35,217 nucleotides of DNA from Candidatus Bacteroides intestinipullorum (GTDB taxonomy: Bacteria; Bacteroidota; Bacteroidia; Bacteroidales; Bacteroidaceae): assembly GCA_018883785.1 (NCBI GenBank), contig JAHLFO010000066.1:1-35217 (forward strand), given 5' to 3'. The notes under the pieces are model-generated. The model made no database searches and had not been told where the DNA came from. It saw only the letters and a program-made list of their open reading frames with translations. Of the stretch, positions 17,800 through 27,746 are shown piece by piece (the stretch's first letter is position 1; every line of letters starts with the position of its first letter). The position numbers and the translations under genes are program-made.

Positions 17800-17948
17800 C
17801 GACAAACGACAATTGATTTTTCTGGAAATCGATGCAGGACGGGCTGGAAAGAGAGGGTATTAAATTATAAGTTAAAAATAATAATAAGCCTATTCTAAAG
17901 TCTTTGGGATATGAAACCCAAAAAATAATTGTCGTTTGTCGTTTGTCG
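17800..17948. repeat. Inverted repeat CGACAAACGACAATT / AATTGTCGTTTGTCG with an extra half-repeat GTTTGTCG
   Basis: 17800-17814 and 17927-17941 are perfect 15-bp inverted copies around a 112-bp AT-rich spacer. GTCGTTTGTCG repeats again at 17938-17948. Confidence 0.85.
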
Positions 17949-18095
17949 GGGCGGGATGTCATGCCACTCTGGCGGGAGGGAGGAGGGGTGTGGATTAATT
18001 CCCCAAAATGTGTATCCGTTTTCCACACTTTTCCGGCACACGGGCCGCCGGATTGCTGTATCCCCGCCATTTGGACGCGAAAATAGGGGGTGGGA

Positions 18096-18127
18096 TTTTC
18101 ATAATTGGGAAAATGGCATTATCTTTG
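18096..18127 (+). promoter_or_regulatory. Candidate promoter for the RND operon
   Basis: TATCTTTG at 18120-18127 fits TAnnTTTG. A TTTTC at 18096-18100 sits 19 nt upstream as a weak -33. Confidence 0.5.
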
Positions 18128-18197
18128 CAAGAGGAAAGGAGATGTGCGGAAAGGATAACGCTAAACTATAAAACCAAGCATTGAATAAGAGCAAAGT

Positions 18198-19400
18198 ATG
18201 AAACTGTTTTTTACGAAGAAAGAATTGCACTTGCGCAAGAAGAGGCTCATCCTTATGGCGGCCTGCCTCGTAGTGGTCATCGGCCTGTATGTCGTCCTGA
18301 CGTGGCCCAAGAAGGTGGAACCCGAAGCCCCGCTGGTTATCGTTGAGCCGGTGGGCGTAGAAAACGTGGAGATTTATGGCGAATACGTGGGCCGCATCCG
18401 GGCGCAGCAATTCGTGGAGGTGCGTGCCCGTGTGGAAGGCTTCCTGGAGAGTATGGAGTTTGAGGAAGGCTCGTACGTGGCCAAGAACCAGGCGCTCTTC
18501 GTCATCGACCAGCGCCAGTACCGCGCCAAGGCGGACAAGGCTCGCGCCCAGCTGCGCAAGGACTCTGCCAACGTGCTGAAGACCCGGCGCGACCTCGACC
18601 GCATACGTCCCCTCTACGAGCAGAATGCTGCCAGCCAACTGGACCTGGACAACGCTATAGCCGCCTACGAGACCGCCGTGGCCAGCATGGGCATGAGCCA
18701 GGCCGACTTGGATCAGGCGGAGCAGGAACTGGGATACACTGTGGTGCGCTCGCCGCTGTCCGGTTACATCAGCGAACGCTATGTGGATCTCGGTGCCCTG
18801 GTGGGGCCTGGCGGGGAGTCGTTGCTCGCTACAGTGGTGAAGAGCGATACCGTGGAGGTGGACTACAGCATGACTGCCTTGGAGTACCTGAAGAGCCGCC
18901 AGCGCAACGTGGTCATCGGACAGAAGGACTCTACTCGCTCCTGGCAGCCCTACGTCACCATTACGTTGGCCGATAACAGCGAGTATCCTTATAAGGGCAT
19001 GGTGGACTTTGCCGACCCGCAGGTGGATCCCAAGACGGGCACCTTCTCCGTGCGCGCTGAGATGCCTAACCCGGATCGTGTCCTTCTGCCCGGCCAGTTC
19101 ACCAAGGTGAAAGCATTGCTCGACGTGCGCGAGAATGCCACCGTTGTCCCCCAGAAGGCCCTGATCATCGAAAAGGGCGGTGCCTACGTCTTCGTGATGC
19201 GCCGTGATTCCATTGCCGAGCGCCGCTTCATCGAGCTTGGACCTGAGTTTGGCAATAATGTGGTGGTGGAACGCGGACTCATTCCCGGCGAGATGATTGT
19301 CACCGAGGGCTACCACAAGCTGACTCCGGGCATCCGCATCCGCGTGGCCGCGAAGAAAGAAGACGTTGAATCCCAATCCTCAACTACCCCGAACGAATGA
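18198..19400 (+). CDS. RND efflux periplasmic adaptor (membrane fusion) subunit
   Basis: YGEYVGRIRAQQFVEVRARVEGFLESMEFEEGSYVAKNQALFVID lipoyl/barrel motifs; VRSPLSGYISERYVDLGALVG; N-terminal TM. Confidence 0.95.
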   Translation: MKLFFTKKELHLRKKRLILMAACLVVVIGLYVVLTWPKKVEPEAPLVIVEPVGVENVEIYGEYVGRIRAQQFVEVRARVEGFLESMEFEEGSYVAKNQALFVIDQRQYRAKADKARAQLRKDSANVLKTRRDLDRIRPLYEQNAASQLDLDNAIAAYETAVASMGMSQADLDQAEQELGYTVVRSPLSGYISERYVDLGALVGPGGESLLATVVKSDTVEVDYSMTALEYLKSRQRNVVIGQKDSTRSWQPYVTITLADNSEYPYKGMVDFADPQVDPKTGTFSVRAEMPNPDRVLLPGQFTKVKALLDVRENATVVPQKALIIEKGGAYVFVMRRDSIAERRFIELGPEFGNNVVVERGLIPGEMIVTEGYHKLTPGIRIRVAAKKEDVESQSSTTPNE

Positions 19401-22400
19401 AAGTCAGCTTTTTCATCGACCGCCCGGTGTTTTCGGCGGTCATCTCTATCCTGATAGTCATCGTAGGTCTCATTGGCCTGACGATGCTCCCCATCGACCA
19501 ATATCCGCAAATCACGCCCCCGGTGGTCAAGATCAGCGCGTCCTACCCCGGTGCCAGCGCCCTGACCGTGTCGCAGGCCGTGGCTACCCCCATCGAACAG
19601 GAGCTGAACGGTACGCCCGGCATGCTCTACATGGAGTCCAACAGCTCCAACTCGGGTGGATTCTCGGCCACCATCACCTTTGACATCTCGTCCGATCCCG
19701 ACCTCTCTGCCGTGGAGATCCAGAACCGCGTGAAGCTGGCCGAGTCGCGCCTGCCCGCCGAGGTGGTGCAGAACGGCATCGAGATCGAGAAACAGGCATC
19801 CAGCCAGTTGATGACTATCTGCCTGACCTCCGACGATCCCAAGTTTGACGAAATCTACCTGAGCAATTTCGCCACGCTGAACGTGCTCGACCTCTTGCGC
19901 CGCATCCCCGGCGTGGGGCGTGTGTCCAACATCGGTAGCCGTTATTACGCCATGCAGATCTGGGTGGATCCCGCCCGCCTGGCCAACTATGGCTTGACCG
20001 TGCAGGATGTGCAGAACGCGCTGAAAGATCAGAACCGCGAGTCTGCGGCCGGCGTGTTGGGCCAGCAGCCGGTGACGGGATTGGACTTCACCATTCCCAT
20101 TACGGCGCAAGGCCGCTTGTCCAGTGCCGCTGAGTTCGAGGAAATCGTGCTACGCGCCAATCCGGACGGTTCGATGATCCGCATGCGCGATATTGCCCGC
20201 GTCTCCCTCGAAGCGCAATCCTACAACACGGAGAGTGGTATAAATGGGGGCAATGCCGCCATCATGGGCGTCTACCTCTTGCCGGGCGCCAACGCCATGG
20301 AGGTGGCCGAGAGCGTCAAGCAGGCGATGGAAGAGATTAGCCGTACCTTCCCCGAGGGGATGACGTATGAGATTCCTTTCGATATCACCACCTATATCTC
20401 TGAATCCATCCACGAGGTGTACAAGACGCTGTTCGAGGCTCTATTTTTGGTGATTGTCGTGGTGTTTCTTTTCCTGCAGAGTTGGCGCGCCACGGTCATT
20501 CCGTTGGTGGCAGTACCCATCTCGTTGATAGGCACGTTCGGCTTCATGCTGATTTTCGGCTTCTCGCTGAACATCCTGACGCTACTGGGATTGGTATTGG
20601 CCATCGGCTTGGTAGTTGACGATGCTATCGTGGTGGTGGAGAACGTGGAACGCATCATGGAGGAAGAGCACCTCAGTCCTTACGAAGCCACGAAGAAGGC
20701 GATGAACGGCCTGACCAGCGCGTTGATTGCCACGTCTATGGTGCTGGCCGCCGTGTTCGTGCCGGTCAGCTTCTTGTCGGGCATCACCGGCCAGCTCTAC
20801 CGCCAGTTCAGCGTGACCATCGCCATATCGGTGCTGCTCTCCACGGTGGTGGCCTTGACACTCAGCCCCGTGATGTGCTCGCTCATCCTGAAGCCTGTGG
20901 ATCCCGACAAACCGAAAAATCGCGTCTTCCGCGCCATCAACCGCTGGGTGGACTTTGGCAACGGCAAGTACCTGGGCGGCATCAAGCGCATCATCAAGCA
21001 TCCGCGACGGGTGGGCATCGGCTTCTGCATGGTGCTGATAGCCATATTTGTACTCTACCGGCTGATTCCCACCAGCTTCCTCCCGACAGAGGATCAAGGC
21101 TACTTCACCGTGGAGCTGGAGATGCCCGAGGGTACCACGCTGGAGCGCACCCGTGCCGTGACCAACCGTGCCATTGCTTTCTTGATGGAAGACCCGGCAG
21201 TGGAATACGTGCAAAACGTCACCGGTACCAGCCCCCGCGTGGGCACCAGCCAAGCGCGCGCGCAACTGACGGTCATCCTTAAAGAGTGGAAGGAGCGTGA
21301 CGACACGGATATCGACGCGATCATGGCCAATGTCAGTCGTGAGCTGACGGAGTATCCCGAGTGCAAGTTCTACATTTCCACACCTCCCGTCATTCCCGGT
21401 CTGGGAACATCCGGCGGCTTCGAAATGCAGCTGGAGGCACGTGGCGACGCCACCTATGACAATCTGGTGCAAGCGGCGGACACGCTGATGTACTACGCCT
21501 CGCAATGCAAGGAGCTGAGCAACCTCTCCTCGTCGCTCCAGGCGGAGATACCGCAACTCTATTTCGATGTGGACCGTGACAAGGTGAAGATGCTGGGCGT
21601 GCCCATGGCCGACGTGTTCAACACAATGAAGGCGTACACCGGCTCAGTCTATGTCAACGACTTCAACATGTTCAACCGCATCTACCGTGTTTACCTCCAG
21701 GCTGATGCACCCTATCGCGAACACCGCGACAACATCAGCCTCTTCTTCGTGCGTGGTTCAGACGGCAACATGATCCCGCTCACCGCCTTGGGTAACACGG
21801 AGTATACCACAGGGCCGGGCAGCATCAAGCGGTTCAACATGTTCAACACTGCCGTCATTCGCGGACAGGCTGCGCAGGGTTACAGTTCGGGTCAGGCAAT
21901 GGAAGTTATCGAGCAGGTGGCGCGTACGCGCCTGCCGGACAACATCGGCGTGGAATGGAGCGGATTGTCCTATCAGGAGAAGCAGGCAGGCGGCCAGACG
22001 GGCGTCATCCTGGCACTGGTGTTCCTCTTCGTGTTCCTCTTCCTTGCCGCGCTCTACGAGAGCTGGAGCATCCCCATCGCGGTGTTGCTCTCGCTTCCGG
22101 TAGCTGCATTGGGTGCCTATATCGGCATCTCTATCTGTGGCATGGAGAACGACACCTATTTCCAGATTGGCCTCGTGATGCTGATGGGGCTTGCTGCCAA
22201 GAACGCCATTCTCATCGTGGAATTTGCCAAGGATGAGGCCGATGCCGGTGTGAATGTGTTCAAAGCCGCTCTGCACGCTGCACAACTCCGTTTCCGCCCC
22301 ATCCTGATGACGTCGCTCGCCTTCATCCTCGGCATTTTCCCCTTGGTGATAGCCAGTGGTCCTGGTGCGGCCAGTCGCCAGTCGATAGGCACGGGCGTGT

Positions 22401-22507
22401 TCTTCGGCATGATTGCGGCCGTGACGGTGGGCATCCTGCTTATACCGTTTTTCTTCGTGATGATATACAATGTGCAAAACAAATTGCAAAGGAGGAAAGC
22501 AAAATGA
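19397..22507 (+). CDS. RND efflux permease (HAE1/AcrB family)
   Basis: MKVSFFIDRPVFSAVISILIVIVGLIGLTMLPIDQYPQITPPVVKISASYPGAS; GLVLAIGLVVDDAIVVVENVERIM; 1036 aa. ATGA overlap with the adaptor gene. Confidence 0.97.
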   Translation: MKVSFFIDRPVFSAVISILIVIVGLIGLTMLPIDQYPQITPPVVKISASYPGASALTVSQAVATPIEQELNGTPGMLYMESNSSNSGGFSATITFDISSDPDLSAVEIQNRVKLAESRLPAEVVQNGIEIEKQASSQLMTICLTSDDPKFDEIYLSNFATLNVLDLLRRIPGVGRVSNIGSRYYAMQIWVDPARLANYGLTVQDVQNALKDQNRESAAGVLGQQPVTGLDFTIPITAQGRLSSAAEFEEIVLRANPDGSMIRMRDIARVSLEAQSYNTESGINGGNAAIMGVYLLPGANAMEVAESVKQAMEEISRTFPEGMTYEIPFDITTYISESIHEVYKTLFEALFLVIVVVFLFLQSWRATVIPLVAVPISLIGTFGFMLIFGFSLNILTLLGLVLAIGLVVDDAIVVVENVERIMEEEHLSPYEATKKAMNGLTSALIATSMVLAAVFVPVSFLSGITGQLYRQFSVTIAISVLLSTVVALTLSPVMCSLILKPVDPDKPKNRVFRAINRWVDFGNGKYLGGIKRIIKHPRRVGIGFCMVLIAIFVLYRLIPTSFLPTEDQGYFTVELEMPEGTTLERTRAVTNRAIAFLMEDPAVEYVQNVTGTSPRVGTSQARAQLTVILKEWKERDDTDIDAIMANVSRELTEYPECKFYISTPPVIPGLGTSGGFEMQLEARGDATYDNLVQAADTLMYYASQCKELSNLSSSLQAEIPQLYFDVDRDKVKMLGVPMADVFNTMKAYTGSVYVNDFNMFNRIYRVYLQADAPYREHRDNISLFFVRGSDGNMIPLTALGNTEYTTGPGSIKRFNMFNTAVIRGQAAQGYSSGQAMEVIEQVARTRLPDNIGVEWSGLSYQEKQAGGQTGVILALVFLFVFLFLAALYESWSIPIAVLLSLPVAALGAYIGISICGMENDTYFQIGLVMLMGLAAKNAILIVEFAKDEADAGVNVFKAALHAAQLRFRPILMTSLAFILGIFPLVIASGPGAASRQSIGTGVFFGMIAAVTVGILLIPFFFVMIYNVQNKLQRRKAK

Positions 22508-23916
22508 ATCTACCCAACTATGACTATATGAAGAGCAGCCTCTGGATTGGCGCGGCATGCGTCTTGCTGCTCGGCAGCTGCCAGCTGGGCAAACATTATA
22601 CGCGCCCGGAGCTGGACATGCCGCACACCTTGGCGTTGGACGGCATGGGCAATGATTCTGCCACCATTGCCGATTATTCCTGGCAGGAGATTTATCCCGA
22701 TACCTTGCTCCAAGGACTGATCCGCAAGATGCTGGACTATAACAAGGATCTGCTGATGGCCGAGTCTACCATCAAGGAGCAGGCCGCCCTGAAGCGCATC
22801 GACTGGGCCAACCTCTTTCCGCAGGTCGGTCTCCGTGTCTATGGCGAGAAGGAGGGAGACAACTACGGTGGCAATAGCTATGACCCCGATAATCAGGTGG
22901 ACTTGAAGGCCACCATCTCCTGGGAACTGGACCTCTGGGGCAAACTCCGTTGGGCGCGTGATGCCAGCTTGGCCGATTTCCTCGGCTCGATAGAGAACCG
23001 CCGTGCCTTGCAAATGAGTCTGATAGCCCGTGTGGCGCAGTCCTATTTCGAGCTGGTAGCGTTGGACAATGAGCTGAACATCGTGCGGCAGACCGTTGAT
23101 GCCCGCCGTGAGAGCCTCCATTTGGCTCGCATTCGTTATGAGGGTGGTCTGACTTCGGAGGTGGCCTTTCGCCAGGCACAGGTGGAATTGGCGCGCACCT
23201 CGACGCTGGTGCCTGATTTGGAGCGTCAGATTACGCTGAAGGAGAACGAGTTGGCTTTCCTCACCGGTGACTATCCGCATGAGATCCGCCGTGCCCCCCT
23301 TCCGCAAGAAGTGAATTTCCCCGATGCCCTTCCCGTCGGCTTGCCCAGCACCTTGTTGGAGCGTCGTCCCGACGTGCGTGAGGCCGAACAGGCACTCATA
23401 GCCGCCTACGCCGAGGTGGGCGTGGCCTATACCAGCATGTTCCCTAGCCTCTCCCTGACCAGCCAGCTGGGCGCGGAGAACGATGAGGTGAAACATCTGC
23501 TGGAGTCACCCTACCACTTGATAGCCGGTACCGTGCTGCAACCCATTTTCGGCTTCGGCAAGAATCGCGCCCGCCTCAAGGCGCGCAAGGCCGCCCGTGA
23601 ACGTGCCACCTACGCCTACGAGAAGGCTGTGCTCACCGCCCTGCGCGATGCCTATGATGCTATAGCCACTTTCAATAAGATGAAGGAGATTTACCAGACC
23701 CGTCTACAGTTGGAACAATCGTCAAAGTCTTCTCTGGAGCTGGCCCAGTTGCAGTACGTAAACGGCGCCATCGCCTACATGGACCTGCTGGATGCCCAAC
23801 GTACTTACTTGGATGCCCAGATAGGTTTGAGTAACGCCCTCCGCGACCGCCAACTGGCCATGGTCAACGTCTACAAGGCATTGGGCGGCGGATGGAGTGT
23901 GGATGAGGTGCAATGA
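22504..23916 (+). CDS. Outer membrane efflux lipoprotein (NodT/TolC-like factor)
   Basis: Lipobox LLLGSC; WELDLWGKLRWARDASLADFLGS and RPDVREAEQALIAAYAEVGVAYTSMFPSLSLTSQLG motifs. ATGA overlap with the permease. Confidence 0.95.
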   Translation: MNLPNYDYMKSSLWIGAACVLLLGSCQLGKHYTRPELDMPHTLALDGMGNDSATIADYSWQEIYPDTLLQGLIRKMLDYNKDLLMAESTIKEQAALKRIDWANLFPQVGLRVYGEKEGDNYGGNSYDPDNQVDLKATISWELDLWGKLRWARDASLADFLGSIENRRALQMSLIARVAQSYFELVALDNELNIVRQTVDARRESLHLARIRYEGGLTSEVAFRQAQVELARTSTLVPDLERQITLKENELAFLTGDYPHEIRRAPLPQEVNFPDALPVGLPSTLLERRPDVREAEQALIAAYAEVGVAYTSMFPSLSLTSQLGAENDEVKHLLESPYHLIAGTVLQPIFGFGKNRARLKARKAARERATYAYEKAVLTALRDAYDAIATFNKMKEIYQTRLQLEQSSKSSLELAQLQYVNGAIAYMDLLDAQRTYLDAQIGLSNALRDRQLAMVNVYKALGGGWSVDEVQ

Positions 23917-24019
23917 TGTTGAAAAAAATCGCCTCATGCTTGCTTTTTTTCAGGAAAAAGACGAAATTTGCAACGCATTTTACAAGCAGATTTATCTACA
24001 CCTTTAATATAATAAAGAA

Positions 24020-25666
24020 ATGACTAAAAGCGCATTGCAAATCGCACGGGCTGCCTATCAGCCCAAACTTCCGAAAGCTCTCCGCGGACACGTGAAAGTG
24101 CAGGAAGGCGCAGCCACGCAATCCGTGGCCGACCAGGAAGAAATCAAACGATTGTTCCCCAACACCTACGGTATGCCCCTCATTAAGTTCGAGGAAGCTG
24201 CTGAACCCGCACAATGCCCCGCTATGAACGTGGGCGTAATTCTCTCTGGCGGACAGGCTCCCGGTGGACACAACGTCATCTCCGGTCTCTTCGACGGTGT
24301 CAAGCGCATTCATCCCGAAAGCAAACTCTACGGATTCCTGATGGGACCCGGCGGGTTGGTAGATCACAAGTACATCGAACTGACGGCAGACATCATTGAC
24401 GAGTACCGCAACACCGGCGGCTTTGATATTATCGGATCTGGCCGCACCAAGCTGGAGAAGGAAGACCAGTTTGAGAAAGGATACGAAATCCTGAAGGAGC
24501 TGGGCATCAAGGCATTGGTCATCATCGGAGGCGACGACTCCAACACCAACGCATGTGTACTGGCCGAGTACTACGCTGCCAAGAATTACGGCGTGCAGGT
24601 CATCGGTTGCCCCAAGACGATTGACGGTGACTTGAAGAATGAGATGATCGAGACGTCATTTGGCTTTGACACTGCCGTGAAGACTTACTCCGAAGTCATC
24701 GGTAACATCGAACGCGACTGCAACTCCGCCCGCAAGTATTGGCACTTCATCAAGCTGATGGGTCGCTCTGCTTCGCACATCGCCTTGGAATGTGCCCTTC
24801 AGACGCAACCAAACGTCTGCATTGTTTCCGAGGAAGTGGAAGCCAAGGACCAGTCGCTGGACGACATCGTTACCTACATTGCGCAAGTGGTGGCCGACCG
24901 CGCCGCAGCAGGCAACAACTTTGGCACCGTGCTCATCCCTGAAGGTTTGATTGAGTTTATCCCTGCGATGAAGCGTCTCATTGCCGAGTTGAATGACTTC
25001 CTCGCCGCTAACGCCGAGGAGTTTGCTCAGGTGGACAAAGCCGAACAGCGCAACTATATCATCAGCAAGCTTTCGCCTGAGAATGCCGCTATCTATGCCA
25101 GCCTGCCCGAAGGTGTGGCTCGTCAGCTCTCCCTCGACCGCGACCCTCATGGCAACGTACAGGTGTCCCTCATCGAAACTGAGAAGTTGCTCTCCGAGAT
25201 GGTAGGCAACAAACTGGCTCAGTGGAAGAAGGAAGGTAAGTACGTGGGCAAGTTCGCCGCACAACACCACTTCTTCGGCTACGAAGGCCGTTGCGCTGCC
25301 CCGTCCAACTTCGACGCAGACTACTGTTACTCCTTGGGCTTTGCCGCCGCTGCTTTGATTGCTAATGGCAAAACGGGTTATATGTCCTCCATCCGCAACC
25401 TCACAGCTCCCGCCGAAGAGTGGATTGCCGGCGGTGTGCCCATCACGATGATGATGAACATGGAGCGTCGCCACGGCGAGATGAAACCCGTCATTCAGAA
25501 GGCATTGGTTCGTCTGGACGGTGCACCTTTCCAGGCATTTGCTGCACAACGCGAGCAGTGGGCTGAGGAGACGTGTTACACGTATCCCGGTCCTATCCAG
25601 TACTTCGGCCCGACGGAAGTCTGCGACCAGCCGACGAAGACGTTGCAGTTAGAGCATCAGAAGTAA
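24020..25666 (+). CDS. pfp: Diphosphate--fructose-6-phosphate 1-phosphotransferase (PPi-PFK)
   Basis: [32 protein letters not shown] (Asp typical of PPi-dependent forms), [31 protein letters not shown]. Confidence 0.95.
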   Translation: MTKSALQIARAAYQPKLPKALRGHVKVQEGAATQSVADQEEIKRLFPNTYGMPLIKFEEAAEPAQCPAMNVGVILSGGQAPGGHNVISGLFDGVKRIHPESKLYGFLMGPGGLVDHKYIELTADIIDEYRNTGGFDIIGSGRTKLEKEDQFEKGYEILKELGIKALVIIGGDDSNTNACVLAEYYAAKNYGVQVIGCPKTIDGDLKNEMIETSFGFDTAVKTYSEVIGNIERDCNSARKYWHFIKLMGRSASHIALECALQTQPNVCIVSEEVEAKDQSLDDIVTYIAQVVADRAAAGNNFGTVLIPEGLIEFIPAMKRLIAELNDFLAANAEEFAQVDKAEQRNYIISKLSPENAAIYASLPEGVARQLSLDRDPHGNVQVSLIETEKLLSEMVGNKLAQWKKEGKYVGKFAAQHHFFGYEGRCAAPSNFDADYCYSLGFAAAALIANGKTGYMSSIRNLTAPAEEWIAGGVPITMMMNMERRHGEMKPVIQKALVRLDGAPFQAFAAQREQWAEETCYTYPGPIQYFGPTEVCDQPTKTLQLEHQK

Positions 25667-25700
25667 GCTACTTGCACAATAGTGTTTATGTGATAATCAG

Positions 25701-25730
25701 GAAAGGGCGGGAAAATCCGCCCTTTCTTTT
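25701..25730 (+). terminator. Rho-independent terminator after pfp
   Basis: Perfect 10-bp stem GAAAGGGCGG / CCGCCCTTTC, loop GAAAAT, followed by TTTT. Confidence 0.85.
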
Positions 25731-25748
25731 GGCCTTTTTTCTCAGTAA

Positions 25749-26681
25749 ATGACGATACCCACACGTACCGATAAACCTGTTCCTCGCGCCCAGAAGTCGG
25801 TTTCTCGCACTCCGAAGGCGGCTACTACGTCCCGGAAGGTGACTGTCCGCAAGCCTGCGCCCCGTCGTGTTCCTTCTTCTGGCCGACGTCCGACGAAGGG
25901 AAAGCAATCCGTTGCCCGCCCGATGCCGGGATGGGTGCGTTGGTCGGTAGCCGCTTGTCTGGCCGTGGTGCTTTCGGCTGGCTTCTACTGGTTTTTCATC
26001 CGGCCATACGCTTATCGTTGGAAACCCTGCTACGGGCAGAAGGGCTATGGCGTGTGCTTGCCTTGCTCCTACGAAGTACACGGTATCGACATCTCACATT
26101 ACCAGGGGGACATAGATTGGTCACTCTTGGCCCAGCAACGCGCTGGAGAGTTCCCCTTGCGTTTTATCTTTCTTAAGGCTACCGAGGGAGGCGATCATGG
26201 CGATGAGGCTTTCTGTGCCAATTTCGACTCGGCTCGCGCTCATGGTTTCATTCGCGGTGCTTACCATTACTTTATTCCCCGTACTGATGCGCATCGGCAA
26301 GCCGATTTCTTCATCCGTACCGTCCGACTGCAAAAGGGTGACCTTCCCCCGGTGCTTGATGTGGAGACCACCCAAGGGTGGAGCAAGGCTGACTTGCAGC
26401 GTGCTGTGAAGACGTGGCTGGACCATGTCGAGGACCATTATGGCGTGACGCCTATCCTCTATGCTTCCTACAAATTCAAGCTGCGCTACCTCAATGACAG
26501 CATTTTCCAACGCTACCCCTACTGGATAGCCCATTACTACGTGGATTCCGTCCGTTATGACGGGCCGTGGCATTTCTGGCAGCACACCGATGTGGGTGCC
26601 GTACCCGGTATCCGGGGCAATGTGGACCTCAATGTGTTTAACGGGCCGCTCGCCGGGTTGGACAGCCTCTGTCTGCGCTGA
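25749..26681 (+). CDS. Membrane-anchored GH25 family muramidase (lysozyme)
   Basis: VHGIDISHYQGDIDW, FIFLKATEGGDHGDEAF, RGAYHYFIPRTDAHRQADFFI, LPPVLDVETTQGWS. N-terminal basic region, then one TM helix. Confidence 0.93.
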   Translation: MTIPTRTDKPVPRAQKSVSRTPKAATTSRKVTVRKPAPRRVPSSGRRPTKGKQSVARPMPGWVRWSVAACLAVVLSAGFYWFFIRPYAYRWKPCYGQKGYGVCLPCSYEVHGIDISHYQGDIDWSLLAQQRAGEFPLRFIFLKATEGGDHGDEAFCANFDSARAHGFIRGAYHYFIPRTDAHRQADFFIRTVRLQKGDLPPVLDVETTQGWSKADLQRAVKTWLDHVEDHYGVTPILYASYKFKLRYLNDSIFQRYPYWIAHYYVDSVRYDGPWHFWQHTDVGAVPGIRGNVDLNVFNGPLAGLDSLCLR

Positions 26682-26701
26682 GTCACTCTATCTGCCACTC
26701 C

Positions 26702-27601
26702 TCATGCTTGTATCTTGCGATATTCGCTAGGTGTGACACCCGTATGCTTTTTGAACGTCCGGTTGAAATGTTGGGAGTATTGGAATCCCAGCGTGTAGGC
26801 TATCTCTGTGACTGTCTTGTCTGTGCCGAGTATCAATTCCTTGGCCAGGTCAATGACTTTGTTCTGGATGTATTCCTGTGCCGTTTTTCCCATCTCTTTT
26901 TTGATGAGGTCGCCAAAATAGTTGGGTGAGAGGCAGACCTTGTCGGCAAAATATTTCACGGTGGGCAAGCCCTCGTTTTGGGGGTGTTCGCCTTGGAAGT
27001 ACTCGTCAAGCAGCATCTCAAACTTGGCCAGTACATCGCGGTTGACCACCGTGCGCGTGATGAATTGGCGTTCGTAGAAGCGCATGCAGTAGTCCAGCAG
27101 CAGTTCAATGTTGCGGGTAATGAGGCGGCGGCTGTGCTTATCTATGGGGCGTTGTAGCTCCAGGCGTGTCTTGGCCAGGCAATCCATAATGATAGCGCGT
27201 TCCTCTTCAGATGTGTGTAGGGCCTCGTTGCTGGCATAGGCGAAGAAGGAATATTGCTTGATGCCTCTCCCCAGCGAGGTGCCTTTGATCAGGTCGGGGT
27301 GGAACAGGATACCTTGTCCGGCTGGTTGTGCATCAGGGCGCATTGTCACCTCGGCTACTTGTCCAGGAGCGAAGCTCACGACGGTTCCTTCTTGATAGTC
27401 ATATTTTTGCTTGCCGTAGCGGATGTCCCCACAGAGGGTTTCTTTCAGGAACAGAGCGTAGATGCCGTAGTTCATCGTGAATTGGGAGGGAAAGCGCGTT
27501 GCGTTGCGAAAGTCCACAACGCTGACCAGCGGGTGCAACGTCTCCAAACCGAAGAGGTTGTTGTAGCATTCCACGCTGTCTATTTTGATAATTTTTTCCA
27601 T
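26702..27601 (-). CDS. AraC-family transcriptional regulator
   Basis: Start set at MEKIIKIDSVECYNN (ATG at 27601). C-terminal HTH YFADKVCLSPNYFGDLIKKEMGKTAQEYIQNKVIDLAKELIL...VTEIAYTLGFQYSQHFNRTFKKHTGVTPSEYR. Confidence 0.94.
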   Translation of the reverse strand: MEKIIKIDSVECYNNLFGLETLHPLVSVVDFRNATRFPSQFTMNYGIYALFLKETLCGDIRYGKQKYDYQEGTVVSFAPGQVAEVTMRPDAQPAGQGILFHPDLIKGTSLGRGIKQYSFFAYASNEALHTSEEERAIIMDCLAKTRLELQRPIDKHSRRLITRNIELLLDYCMRFYERQFITRTVVNRDVLAKFEMLLDEYFQGEHPQNEGLPTVKYFADKVCLSPNYFGDLIKKEMGKTAQEYIQNKVIDLAKELILGTDKTVTEIAYTLGFQYSQHFNRTFKKHTGVTPSEYRKIQA

Positions 27602-27686
27602 GTGATATGTTGTACAAAGTATAAAATCAAATGATAATTTATCGTGGGATTTGCATAATTGGCGTTCCATTATTTATGATAGAAGC

Positions 27687-27735
27687 TGGGGAAGGAGTAG
27701 AAACGGATAGACTTTTCGGCTCTTTTCCTTCCCCA
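27687..27735 (-). terminator. Possible stem-loop downstream of the GH3 gene
   Basis: TGGGGAAGGA (27687-27696) and TCCTTCCCCA (27726-27735) are perfect inverted copies. Large loop and no T-tract on the minus strand. Confidence 0.3.
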
Positions 27736-27746
27736 AGGTGGTGTGC

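Noticed and set aside
17591-18070. 159-aa minus-strand ORF in the 17565-18197 intergenic region
   Set aside because: Spans the inverted repeat and the consensus promoter; composition not protein-like and no motif.
18099-19376. 425-aa minus-strand ORF opposite the RND adaptor
   Set aside because: Shadow ORF, His/Gly/Val-rich, no recognisable domain; the + strand encodes the adaptor.
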